Origin: an uncultured Enterocloster sp.
Lineage (GTDB): Bacteria > Bacillota > Clostridia > Lachnospirales > Lachnospiraceae
DNA length: 33,996 bases
Reading direction: 5' to 3'
NCBI GenBank assembly: GCA_944384065.1
Contig: CALWRY010000016.1
Location: 1-33,996, forward strand
In this document: in pieces, positions 15,766 through 23,078 of the stretch
Numbering within the stretch: position 1 is the stretch's first letter
Layout of the letters: the number at the start of each line of letters is the position of its first letter
Notes under the pieces: generated by a model
Seen by the model: only the letters and a program-made list of their open reading frames with translations
Databases searched by the model: none
What the model was told of the DNA's origin: nothing
Position numbers and translations under genes: made by a program

Positions 15766-18378
15766 TTATTTCCCGTAGTAAGCCTTAAGATACATCTCCT
15801 TGATCTCGCTCATCAGAGGATATCTGGGGTTAGCGCCGGTGCACTGGTCGTCGAAGGCATTCTCCACCATCTCGTCCAGGGTGTCAAGGAAGTACTGCTC
15901 ATCCACGCCGTAATCCCGGATGGTGGGCTTTACGCCTACCGCCTTCTTTAACTCCTCGATCTTCTCGATGAGCTTCTTCACGGCCTCCGCGTCGTCGGAC
16001 GCCTGAATTCCGACAAACCGGGCGCACTCCGCATACCGGGCCTGGGTGTGGGGATACTGGTACTGGGAGAAGGTTCCCATCTTTCTGGGGCACTCCGCCG
16101 CGTTGTAATCCACCACCATGGAGATCAGCAGGGCATTGGCGATTCCGTGGGGAATATGGTGGTATGCGCCAAGCTTGTGGGCCATGGAGTGGCACACGCC
16201 CAGGAAGGCGTTGGCAAATGCCATACCGGCCATGCAGGAAGCATCGGCCATCTTCTGGCGGGCCTCCACATTTCCAGGCTCATTGTAAGCAATGGGCAGA
16301 TAGTCAAATACATTCTTCATAGCCTTTAACGCCAGGCCGTCGGTGTAGTCCGTGGCCATCACAGAGGCATAGGCCTCCAGGGCATGGGTCAGAACATCCA
16401 CGCCGGAGGCGCTGGTCAGACCCTTGGGCTGGCTCATCATATTGTCAGTGTCAACAATGGCCATGTTGGGCAGGAGCTCGTAGTCAGCCAGCGGATACTT
16501 GATGCCGCTCTCCTGATCCGTGATAACCGCGAAGGGTGTCACCTCGGAGCCCGTACCGGAGGAGGTGGGCACTGCCACAAAGTAAGCCTTCTCTCCCATC
16601 TTGGGGAAGGTGTAGACTCTCTTGCGGATGTCGATGAACCGCATAGCCATGTCCATGAAATCTGCCTCCGGATGCTCGTAGAGCACCCACATAATCTTGC
16701 CCGCGTCCATGGCGGAGCCGCCGCCCATGGCGATAATCACATCGGGCTCAAACTCCCGCATAAGCTTAGCGCCGGCCTGGGCATTGGCCAGGGTGGGATC
16801 GGGCTGCACGTCGGAGAATACGGTGTAGGTGATGCCCATCTCGTTCAGACGGTCGGTGATCACCCGGGTATATCCGTTCTTGTACAGGAAGGTGTCGGTA
16901 ACGATAAAGGCTCTCTTCTTGCCCATCACGTCCTTCAGCTCTTTTAAGGCCACGGGCAGGCAGCCCTTCTTGAAGTAGACCTTTTCAGGCGCGCGGAACC
17001 ACAGCATATTTTCTCTCCTCTCGGCGACGGTCTTGATATTCAGCAGATGCTTCACTCCAACGTTCTCGGAAACCGAATTTCCGCCCCAGGATCCGCAGCC
17101 CAGGGTCAGGGAGGGAAGGAGCTTGAAGTTGTACAGATCGCCGATTCCGCCGTGGGAGGAGGGCGTATTGATGAGGATACGGCAGGTCTTCATGCGCTCT
17201 GCGTGCTCCATCATCTTTTCCTTCTCATTAACATCGATATACAGGGAGGAGGTATGGCCGTAGCCGCCGTCCGCCACCAGGCGCTCCGCCTTGGCCAGGG
17301 CGTCCTCAAAGGTCTCCGCCTTATACATGGCAAGCACAGGGGACAGCTTCTCGTGGGCAAACTCCTCGCTGATGTCCACGGACTCTACCTCACCGATTAA
17401 GATCTTGGTGTCCTCAGGCACATCCACACCCGCCAGCTTGGCAATGGTGTAGGCGCTCTGTCCAACAATCTTTGCGTTCAGAGATCCATTGATCAAAATG
17501 GTCTTGCGGACCTTGTCAATCTCACCCTGCTTTAAGAAATAGCAGCCTCTGTAAATGAATTCCTTCTTCACATCCTCATAGATGGAGGCCAGTACGGTCA
17601 CAGACTGCTCGGAGGCGCAGATCATGCCGTTGTCAAATGTCTTGGAATGGATAATGGAATTCACAGCCAGCTTGATGTCCGCCGTCTCGTCGATGATAGC
17701 CGGGGTATTTCCCGCGCCAACGCCCACTGCCGGCTTTCCGGAGGAATATGCCGCCTTCACCATGCCCGGGCCTCCGGTGGCCAGAATCAGATCCGCATCC
17801 CGCATCACCTCATTGGTGAGCTCCAGGGAGGGAACATCAATCCATCCGATAATCCCCTCGGGAGCTCCGGCCTTCACAGCTGCCTCCAGAATCACTTTGG
17901 CAGCGGCGATGGTGCACTTCTTTGCCCTGGGATGGGGGGAAATGATGATAGCATTTCTGGTTTTCAGGCAGATCAGGGCCTTGAAAATCGCCGTGGAGGT
18001 GGGATTCGTGGTGGGGATTACGGCGGCAATCAGTCCGATGGGCTCCGCAATCTTCTTGATGCCGTACTCCTTATCCTCCTCAATCACGCCCACGGTCTTT
18101 GTATTCTTGTAAGCGTTGTAAATATACTCAGCCGCGTAGTTGTTCTTGATAACCTTGTCCTCAACCACGCCCATGCCGGTCTCCTCGACCGCCATCTTGG
18201 CCAGCGGGATCCGCATCTTGTTGGCCGCGCTGGCAGCCGCGAAGAAAATTTTATCCACCTGCTCCTGGGTATAGGAGGCGAAGATTTTCTGCGCCTCGCG
18301 CATTGCAGCCATCTTTGCGTTCAGTCCCTCTACGCTGTCGATGATCTCGGGAACAACCTGCTGGTTCTTCTTTGCCAT
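15766..18378 (-). CDS. adhE: Bifunctional aldehyde-alcohol dehydrogenase
   Basis: The 870-residue protein fuses an N-terminal CoA-acylating aldehyde dehydrogenase (about 1-440) to a C-terminal iron-dependent alcohol dehydrogenase (about 460-870). It reduces acetyl-CoA through acetaldehyde to ethanol, re-oxidising two NADH. The aldehyde domain has the catalytic Cys254 in FDNGMICASEQSV and GAGNTPAIIDE. The alcohol domain has GGGSAMDAGK and the iron-ligand histidines in CHSMAHKLGAYHHIPHG. Length is typical, and such proteins form spirosome filaments. TGGAGGAAAC supports the start. A consensus promoter and a Rex-type operator lie upstream, so expression should follow the NADH/NAD ratio. Confidence 0.97.
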   Translation of the reverse strand: MAKKNQQVVPEIIDSVEGLNAKMAAMREAQKIFASYTQEQVDKIFFAAASAANKMRIPLAKMAVEETGMGVVEDKVIKNNYAAEYIYNAYKNTKTVGVIEEDKEYGIKKIAEPIGLIAAVIPTTNPTSTAIFKALICLKTRNAIIISPHPRAKKCTIAAAKVILEAAVKAGAPEGIIGWIDVPSLELTNEVMRDADLILATGGPGMVKAAYSSGKPAVGVGAGNTPAIIDETADIKLAVNSIIHSKTFDNGMICASEQSVTVLASIYEDVKKEFIYRGCYFLKQGEIDKVRKTILINGSLNAKIVGQSAYTIAKLAGVDVPEDTKILIGEVESVDISEEFAHEKLSPVLAMYKAETFEDALAKAERLVADGGYGHTSSLYIDVNEKEKMMEHAERMKTCRILINTPSSHGGIGDLYNFKLLPSLTLGCGSWGGNSVSENVGVKHLLNIKTVAERRENMLWFRAPEKVYFKKGCLPVALKELKDVMGKKRAFIVTDTFLYKNGYTRVITDRLNEMGITYTVFSDVQPDPTLANAQAGAKLMREFEPDVIIAMGGGSAMDAGKIMWVLYEHPEADFMDMAMRFIDIRKRVYTFPKMGEKAYFVAVPTSSGTGSEVTPFAVITDQESGIKYPLADYELLPNMAIVDTDNMMSQPKGLTSASGVDVLTHALEAYASVMATDYTDGLALKAMKNVFDYLPIAYNEPGNVEARQKMADASCMAGMAFANAFLGVCHSMAHKLGAYHHIPHGIANALLISMVVDYNAAECPRKMGTFSQYQYPHTQARYAECARFVGIQASDDAEAVKKLIEKIEELKKAVGVKPTIRDYGVDEQYFLDTLDEMVENAFDDQCTGANPRYPLMSEIKEMYLKAYYGK

Positions 18379-18419
18379 TTTTTTGTTTCCTCCATTTTCC
18401 TTGTGTTTGGTTCAAATGT

Positions 18420-18437
18420 TTGATAATTAATTAACAA
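18420..18437. promoter_or_regulatory. Rex operator upstream of adhE
   Basis: On the minus strand TTGTTAATTAATTATCAA matches the Rex consensus TTGTTAA-N4-TTAACAA with one mismatch. It lies just downstream of the predicted adhE start, so Rex binding would block transcription until NADH rises. A weaker half-match, TTGTTAA at 18462-18468 on the plus strand, lies inside the promoter spacer. Confidence 0.85.
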
Positions 18438-18450
18438 TCTTACTGTCTGC

Positions 18451-18479
18451 ATTATAGCGCCTTGTTAAAAAAATGTCAA
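18451..18479 (-). promoter_or_regulatory. adhE promoter
   Basis: On the minus strand perfect TTGACA (18479-18474) and TATAAT (18456-18451) hexamers are separated by 17 bp. The predicted start lies near 18444, just before the Rex site. Confidence 0.88.
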
Positions 18480-18573
18480 TATGTATTTTTTATATTTTTA
18501 TCTTTACCTTAAGTTCTTTATAAACACCTGTTGTCTCCCTAAAATTTTCCCTATTTTCAGCGGAAATGGCATT

Positions 18574-18609
18574 AAAAAATGCCAGGAGACAGGAGTCCCC
18601 CGGCATTTT
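18574..18609 (-). terminator. Terminator of metK
   Basis: On the minus strand AAAATGCCGGGGGAC pairs with GTCTCCTGGCATTTT with minor mismatches around a TCCT loop, followed by a T-run. It lies about 20 bp after the metK stop. Confidence 0.8.
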
Positions 18610-18626
18610 CATCAATTACAACCGAA

Positions 18627-19826
18627 TTAGTTAAGATATTTTTTTAACAATTCTACCTTATCCAGCCGCTCCCAAGGCAGATCCAGATCATTGCGGCCAA
18701 AATGACCGTATGCCGCCGTCTGCTTGTAGATGGGTCTGCGCAGATCCAGCATCCGGATAATCCCCGCAGGGCGCAGATCAAAGTTTTCCCGGATGATCTC
18801 CACCAGCCTCTCATCGCTCAGCTTTCCGGTTCCAAAGGTTTCCACCCGGATGGATGTGGGATGGGCCACGCCGATGGCGTAGGAGAGCTGAATCTCGCAC
18901 TTGCCGGCCAGGCCTGCGGCCACAATATTCTTGGCCACGTACCGGGCCGCGTAGGCTGCGGAGCGGTCCACCTTGGTGCAGTCCTTTCCGGAAAACGCGC
19001 CGCCGCCGTGCCGGGCGTATCCGCCATAGCTGTCCACGATGATTTTCCGGCCCGTAAGTCCGCTGTCCCCGTGGGGGCCGCCGATCACAAAACGGCCGGT
19101 GGGGTTGATAAAGAATTTGGTCTTATCATCCACCATATCCGCAGGAAGAATCTCGTCAAAGACATATTTCTTGATATCCCGGTGAATCTGCTCCTGGGTC
19201 ACGCTCTCGTCGTGCTGGGTGGAGAGAACCACTGCGTCCAAGCGCACGGGCTTGTCATTCTCATCATACTCCACCGTGACCTGTGTCTTTCCGTCAGGAC
19301 GCAGATAGGAAAGCGTGCCGTCCTTGCGGACCTGGGTTAAGCGTCTCGCCAGCTTGTGGGCCAGAGAGATGGCATAGGGCATGTACTCCTCTGTCTCGTT
19401 GGAGGCGTAGCCGAACATCATGCCCTGATCCCCGGCGCCGATGGCGTCCAGTTCCTCCTCGGACATATGCTTCTCCCCTGCCTCCTTGGCCTCCAGGGCC
19501 TTGTCAACCCCCAGGGCAATATCTGCGGACTGCTCGTCGATGGCAGTGATCACACCGCAGGTATCGCAGTCAAAGCCATACTTTGCCCGGTCATAGCCGA
19601 TCTCCCGGATGGTCTCCCGGACAATCTTCTGGATGTCCACATAGGCGTTGGTGGTAATCTCTCCCATAACCAGCACCAGTCCTGTGGTGATAGCCGTCTC
19701 GCAGGCCACCCGGCTCATGGGATCCTTCTCCATCAGGGCGTCGAGGATCGCGTCGGAAATAGCGTCGCAGATCTTATCCGGATGTCCCTCTGTCACGGAC
19801 TCTGAGGTAAATAATCTCTTCTCCAT
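18627..19826 (-). CDS. metK: S-adenosylmethionine synthetase
   Basis: The 399-residue enzyme makes S-adenosylmethionine from methionine and ATP. Signatures are [16 protein letters not shown] at the N-terminus (His15), [12 protein letters not shown] near residue 120 and the [16 protein letters not shown] loop near residue 270. Length is standard. AAAGGAG lies about 15 bases before the ATG, a long spacing, but the N-terminus fits the family exactly. A SAM-I riboswitch in the leader gives feedback control by the product. Confidence 0.97.
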   Translation of the reverse strand: MEKRLFTSESVTEGHPDKICDAISDAILDALMEKDPMSRVACETAITTGLVLVMGEITTNAYVDIQKIVRETIREIGYDRAKYGFDCDTCGVITAIDEQSADIALGVDKALEAKEAGEKHMSEEELDAIGAGDQGMMFGYASNETEEYMPYAISLAHKLARRLTQVRKDGTLSYLRPDGKTQVTVEYDENDKPVRLDAVVLSTQHDESVTQEQIHRDIKKYVFDEILPADMVDDKTKFFINPTGRFVIGGPHGDSGLTGRKIIVDSYGGYARHGGGAFSGKDCTKVDRSAAYAARYVAKNIVAAGLAGKCEIQLSYAIGVAHPTSIRVETFGTGKLSDERLVEIIRENFDLRPAGIIRMLDLRRPIYKQTAAYGHFGRNDLDLPWERLDKVELLKKYLN

Positions 19827-19950
19827 AGGTATCTTTCAAATCTCCTTTCCGGTTCATCGGGAATACTCCCGATATGTAAAAACAGCTGCCTCTGTCAGCG
19901 GATATCCTTTCTTTCCCTCCGGGAAAAAGGATTCTTAAGCGCCTTTATAT

Positions 19951-20172
19951 AGAAATAGAAAAGTCCGCATCGCTGCGGACTTGAAAAAGGCAATTCTTCA
20001 AATCCTCTTATTGCTCGATGCAGCGCGGTCCCCGTCCTTTCGGACGCTGAAAACCGTACTCCTCGCTCAGGCTGGCACCTTCCGGCCCTCTCGCATGTTC
20101 CTTCATGCTCAACCGGGGTTGCCGTGACTTCACAGGTCCTTTGTACCTCCATCACTCTGAATAAGGGATATC
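19951..20172 (-). promoter_or_regulatory. SAM-I (S-box) riboswitch of metK
   Basis: On the minus strand the aptamer begins CCTTATTCAGAGTGATGGAGG, continues with GTGAAGTCACGGCAACC and AAGGTGCCAGCC, and closes P1 with AATAAGAGG (about 20003-20170). These are the conserved SAM-I blocks. An expression-platform terminator follows: AAGTCCGCA pairs with TGCGGACTT (19961-19982) and runs into TTCTATTTCT. SAM binding should end transcription before metK. Confidence 0.93.
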
Positions 20173-20206
20173 TACTAACGATTCTGTATGTAATTGTTAC
20201 GCACCT

Positions 20207-20235
20207 ATATTAATGTATTTTTCTATAGATGTCAA
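20207..20235 (-). promoter_or_regulatory. Promoter of the SAM riboswitch - metK transcript
   Basis: On the minus strand a perfect TTGACA (20235-20230) and TAATAT (20212-20207) are separated by 17 bp. The start would lie just upstream of the aptamer. Confidence 0.65.
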
Positions 20236-20273
20236 TAGGAATTCTGAACTCCTATCTCCTCCAGAGGCGGGCA

Positions 20274-21566
20274 TCAGCCAGCCTTCATCTTGAACTTTCG
20301 TATTTCCCGATCCGAGTCCACCTTCTCAATCATGGCTCCCAGGCCCTGAAGCTTCTCCTCAAAGCACTCATAGCCCCTCTGGATATAACCGATCTCATCC
20401 ACCACCGTATATCCGTCCGCTGCCAGTCCCGCGATCACAAGGGCTGCTCCCGCCCTGAGATCCGGCGCGTTCACCTGGGCTCCGGTAAATCCCTTCACCC
20501 CGTCAATCACAGCCACATTTCCCTCTACCTTGATATTGCCGCCCATGCGGGCCAGCTCATCCACATACTTAAAGCGGTTCTCAAAAATGCTTTCCGTCAC
20601 CATGCTTGTCCCCGCAGCTAAGGACAGAGTGACTGCCATCTGGGGCTGCATATCCGTAGGGAATCCCGGATAGGGAAGCGTCTTAATATCCGTGTGCCTC
20701 TGCACAGGCTTTCCAACCACCCGGACCGCGTCGTCAAACTCGATAACCTCGCAGCCAATCTCCGTGAGCTTCGCGGAGATGGCCTCCAGGTGCTTGGGGA
20801 TCACATTGCGGATCATCACATCGCCCCGGGTGGCCGCAGCCGCGCACATAAAGGTGCCCGCCTCAATCTGATCCGGAATAATGGAATACTCCGTGCCGTG
20901 GAGGTGATCCACCCCGCGGATGCGGATGGTATCCGTACCTGCGCCCTTGATATTGGCCCCCATGCTGTTTAAAAAGTTGGCTACATCCACAATGTGGGGC
21001 TCTTTCGCCGCATTCTCCAATATGGTCTGTCCCTCTGCCAGGGAAGCAGCCATCATAATATTGATGGTGGCCCCCACGGAAACCACATCCAGATAGATGT
21101 GGCTGGCCACCAGATCGATGGCATGGGCAAACACCGTTCCCCGCTCAATTACCACCTCGGCGCCCAAGGCCCGAAATCCCTTGATATGCTGATCAATGGG
21201 CCGGCTGCCGATGTTGCATCCCCCGGGAAGGGGAACCTGGGCGCTCTTATACTTTCCCAAAAGCGCTCCGATAAAATAATAGGAAGCACGGATCCGCCGG
21301 ATGAACTCATCGTCCACCGACACCTCCTTGATATTCCTTCCGTTAATCCTCACTGTGTGCCGATCCACCCGATCCACCTTCGCGCCAATCTCCTGTATGG
21401 CCTCCAGCATCACATTAATATCCTTTACATCGGGAAGATTGTCAATCAGGACATCCTCATTCGTCATAATAGAAGCTGCCAAAATACCCAGGGCCGCGTT
21501 CTTTGCGCCGCTCACGGTCACATCGCCTACCAGGGGATTTCCGCCTTTTATGATATACTGTTCCAT
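20274..21566 (-). CDS. murA: UDP-N-acetylglucosamine 1-carboxyvinyltransferase
   Basis: The 430-residue enzyme transfers enolpyruvate from PEP to UDP-GlcNAc, the first committed step of peptidoglycan synthesis. Lys22-Asn23 in SGAKNAALG and the catalytic Cys117 in PLPGGCNIGSRP are present, so it should be fosfomycin-sensitive. ATG at 21566 is chosen because GAGGTGTGGG lies directly upstream; the longer frame adds MQRCG. The predicted promoter at 21842 gives a leader of about 270 nt that contains repeat copy 3. Confidence 0.95.
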   Translation of the reverse strand: MEQYIIKGGNPLVGDVTVSGAKNAALGILAASIMTNEDVLIDNLPDVKDINVMLEAIQEIGAKVDRVDRHTVRINGRNIKEVSVDDEFIRRIRASYYFIGALLGKYKSAQVPLPGGCNIGSRPIDQHIKGFRALGAEVVIERGTVFAHAIDLVASHIYLDVVSVGATINIMMAASLAEGQTILENAAKEPHIVDVANFLNSMGANIKGAGTDTIRIRGVDHLHGTEYSIIPDQIEAGTFMCAAAATRGDVMIRNVIPKHLEAISAKLTEIGCEVIEFDDAVRVVGKPVQRHTDIKTLPYPGFPTDMQPQMAVTLSLAAGTSMVTESIFENRFKYVDELARMGGNIKVEGNVAVIDGVKGFTGAQVNAPDLRAGAALVIAGLAADGYTVVDEIGYIQRGYECFEEKLQGLGAMIEKVDSDREIRKFKMKAG

Positions 21567-21629
21567 CCCACACCTCTGCATCTATGACTATATTCCCTCA
21601 TCCTGCAGGGAAATCATCTTTTGTAATTT

Positions 21630-21803
21630 GTAACAGTTCAGACGGCGGGCATACCCCAAAGGGCACCTAGTCTTCTTGCCCGGCCAAAGGCCGGACAAGA
21701 AGCATCGGATGTCCATCCGATGGGTAAACAGGGGCAAAACCATGTTTACAAGCAAGCTTGACACCTGCTTTTGCCCCTGTTTACCCGCCGTCTGAACTGT
21801 TAC
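21630..21803 (-). repeat. Structured intergenic repeat element, copy 3 (murA leader), most complete
   Basis: This 174-bp copy has perfect 20-bp terminal inverted repeats, GTAACAGTTCAGACGGCGGG (21630-21649) and its complement (21784-21803). Read on the minus strand it holds all four modules: E (a 16-pair stem GTAAACAGGGGCAAAA/TTTTGCCCCTGTTTAC with loop core GTCAAGCTTGCTTGTAA), D (CATCGGAT/ATCCGATG), C (CTTCTTGTCCGGCC/GGCCGGGCAAGAAG) and B (CTAGGTGCCCTTTGGGGTATG). Flanks TGTAATTT (21622-21629) and TGTAATTA (21804-21811) agree in 7 of 8 bases. It lies inside the predicted murA 5' leader in the sense orientation. Confidence 0.9.
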
Positions 21804-21841
21804 TGTAATTATTTATTCATAATTTCTTTACATCCTCTTAA

Positions 21842-21869
21842 ATTATACCATAAGAAAAGGATTTGTAAA
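21842..21869 (-). promoter_or_regulatory. murA promoter
   Basis: On the minus strand TTTACA (21869-21864) and TATAAT (21847-21842) are separated by 16 bp, with TGG before the -10. The -35 coincides with the end of the diverged half repeat. Confidence 0.75.
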
Positions 21870-21933
21870 GTGCATGGCGAAGATGCGGCATGCCTGACGT
21901 CTATTTTCGCCTCTGTTTACCCGCCGTCTGAAC
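21865..21933 (-). repeat. Diverged half copy of the repeat element (module E only)
   Basis: On the minus strand it starts with the terminal core GTTCAGACGGCGGG (21933-21920) and GTAAACAG. It then folds as GTAAA/TTTAC outside and GGCGAA/TTCGCC inside, around an apical GTCAGGCATGCCGC. Compared with the full copies, the sequence has drifted but both stems and a small apical palindrome (GGC-AT-GCC instead of AAGC-TT-GCTT) are kept. Modules D, C, B and the second terminal repeat are absent. It lies seven bases after the ytvI stop. Confidence 0.65.
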
Positions 21934-21939
21934 CGCTGC

Positions 21940-23013
21940 TCATTTAAAAATCTTCACCGCGCCTGTTTCATTGAGATGGCGAAGCAGAGAGAGGCAGATG
22001 GGGAATCCAAAAAGTCCCAGAACTCCGAACAGCTGCGTCCCCACAAACATGCTCACCAGGGTCACAACCGGGTGGAGCCCCAGCTGTGCGCCCACAATCT
22101 TGGGCTCAATAATATTTCTTATAATCGTCACCACCACATAGATGGCTAAGAGGCTGAGAGCCAGCGGAATATCGCCCCGGATTGCGGTGATAATCGCCCA
22201 GGGCAGCATGATGCCTCCCGTCCCCAACACAGGCAGGATATCAAAAATAGCGATGCAAAAGGCGATGAGCAGGCCGTATTCCAGCCTTATAATTGTAAAT
22301 CCAATGGACAGCTCCACAAAGGTAATGGACATAATGATGGCATAGGATCGGATGCACACAAAGAGCGTCCCTATTATGTACTCCTTGATCTGCAAAAACA
22401 TTTCCCCGCTCTTGCCGCTCAGCTGGCGCAGGCAGAAGCCTGTGAGCTTGTCATAGTCAAGGGCGATAAAAAACGTGGAAATAATAAGGAGCAGCTGTTT
22501 GATTAAGAAGCTGGGCAGGGAGGAAGCCGCTCCCGACACCCAGCGCATAGCGGAGACAGAGAGTCCGGAAACAGCTTCACCCAGGGACATAATCGCCTGA
22601 TTAAAAAGGCTGTTGAGGGTGGACTCCAGGGATGGAGCCAGGGTTTTCGTCCACTCTTCAATCACGGTAAACAAATCCCTGACAACCGGCTCCACCAGGC
22701 TCCGATATATCGTAGGGATCGCCAAAACCAAATTTTTCGACAGGGAAAATGTCCGGATCCCCGCCAGCGTGATCAGAAGGCCTATGGTAGAAAAGAATAA
22801 AAGCACCATCAGGACGGATACAATTCTTATATTGATGTGAAGCTTCCTCGACAGGAACAGGCTCGGCCTGCGCAGCATATAGGCAATGATAAATCCCAAT
22901 GCAAAGGGCATCACCATAGGAAGGGCATATTTGATTGCCAAATATATCAGCATAGCTAAAATTCCAAAATAGAGGAAATTGACAATAAAGGCCTTTCGTT
23001 TTTCCTGATTCAT
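21940..23013 (-). CDS. ytvI: AI-2E-family membrane protein, YtvI-like (sporulation)
   Basis: The 357-residue protein has about eight hydrophobic helices in the pattern of the AI-2E / PerM family. The conserved C-terminal part includes DILPVLGTGGIMLPWAI, then RNIIEPKIVGAQLGLHPVVTLVSMFVG and a final LFGFPICLSLLRHL. Among Firmicute members the overall form is closest to YtvI, named as a sporulation integral membrane protein; I assign the symbol by recognition and cannot exclude another paralogue. The transported substrate is unknown. The start follows AAAGGAAAC at a rather long spacing. It lies 65 bp downstream of the 826-residue protein gene and is probably read with it. Confidence 0.8.
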   Translation of the reverse strand: MNQEKRKAFIVNFLYFGILAMLIYLAIKYALPMVMPFALGFIIAYMLRRPSLFLSRKLHINIRIVSVLMVLLFFSTIGLLITLAGIRTFSLSKNLVLAIPTIYRSLVEPVVRDLFTVIEEWTKTLAPSLESTLNSLFNQAIMSLGEAVSGLSVSAMRWVSGAASSLPSFLIKQLLLIISTFFIALDYDKLTGFCLRQLSGKSGEMFLQIKEYIIGTLFVCIRSYAIIMSITFVELSIGFTIIRLEYGLLIAFCIAIFDILPVLGTGGIMLPWAIITAIRGDIPLALSLLAIYVVVTIIRNIIEPKIVGAQLGLHPVVTLVSMFVGTQLFGVLGLFGFPICLSLLRHLNETGAVKIFK

Positions 23014-23078
23014 GACAATTTACGTTTCCTTTCTAACCGTTCCTTTTATCCGCCGCTGCCCTGTCCCTGCGGCAGCAT

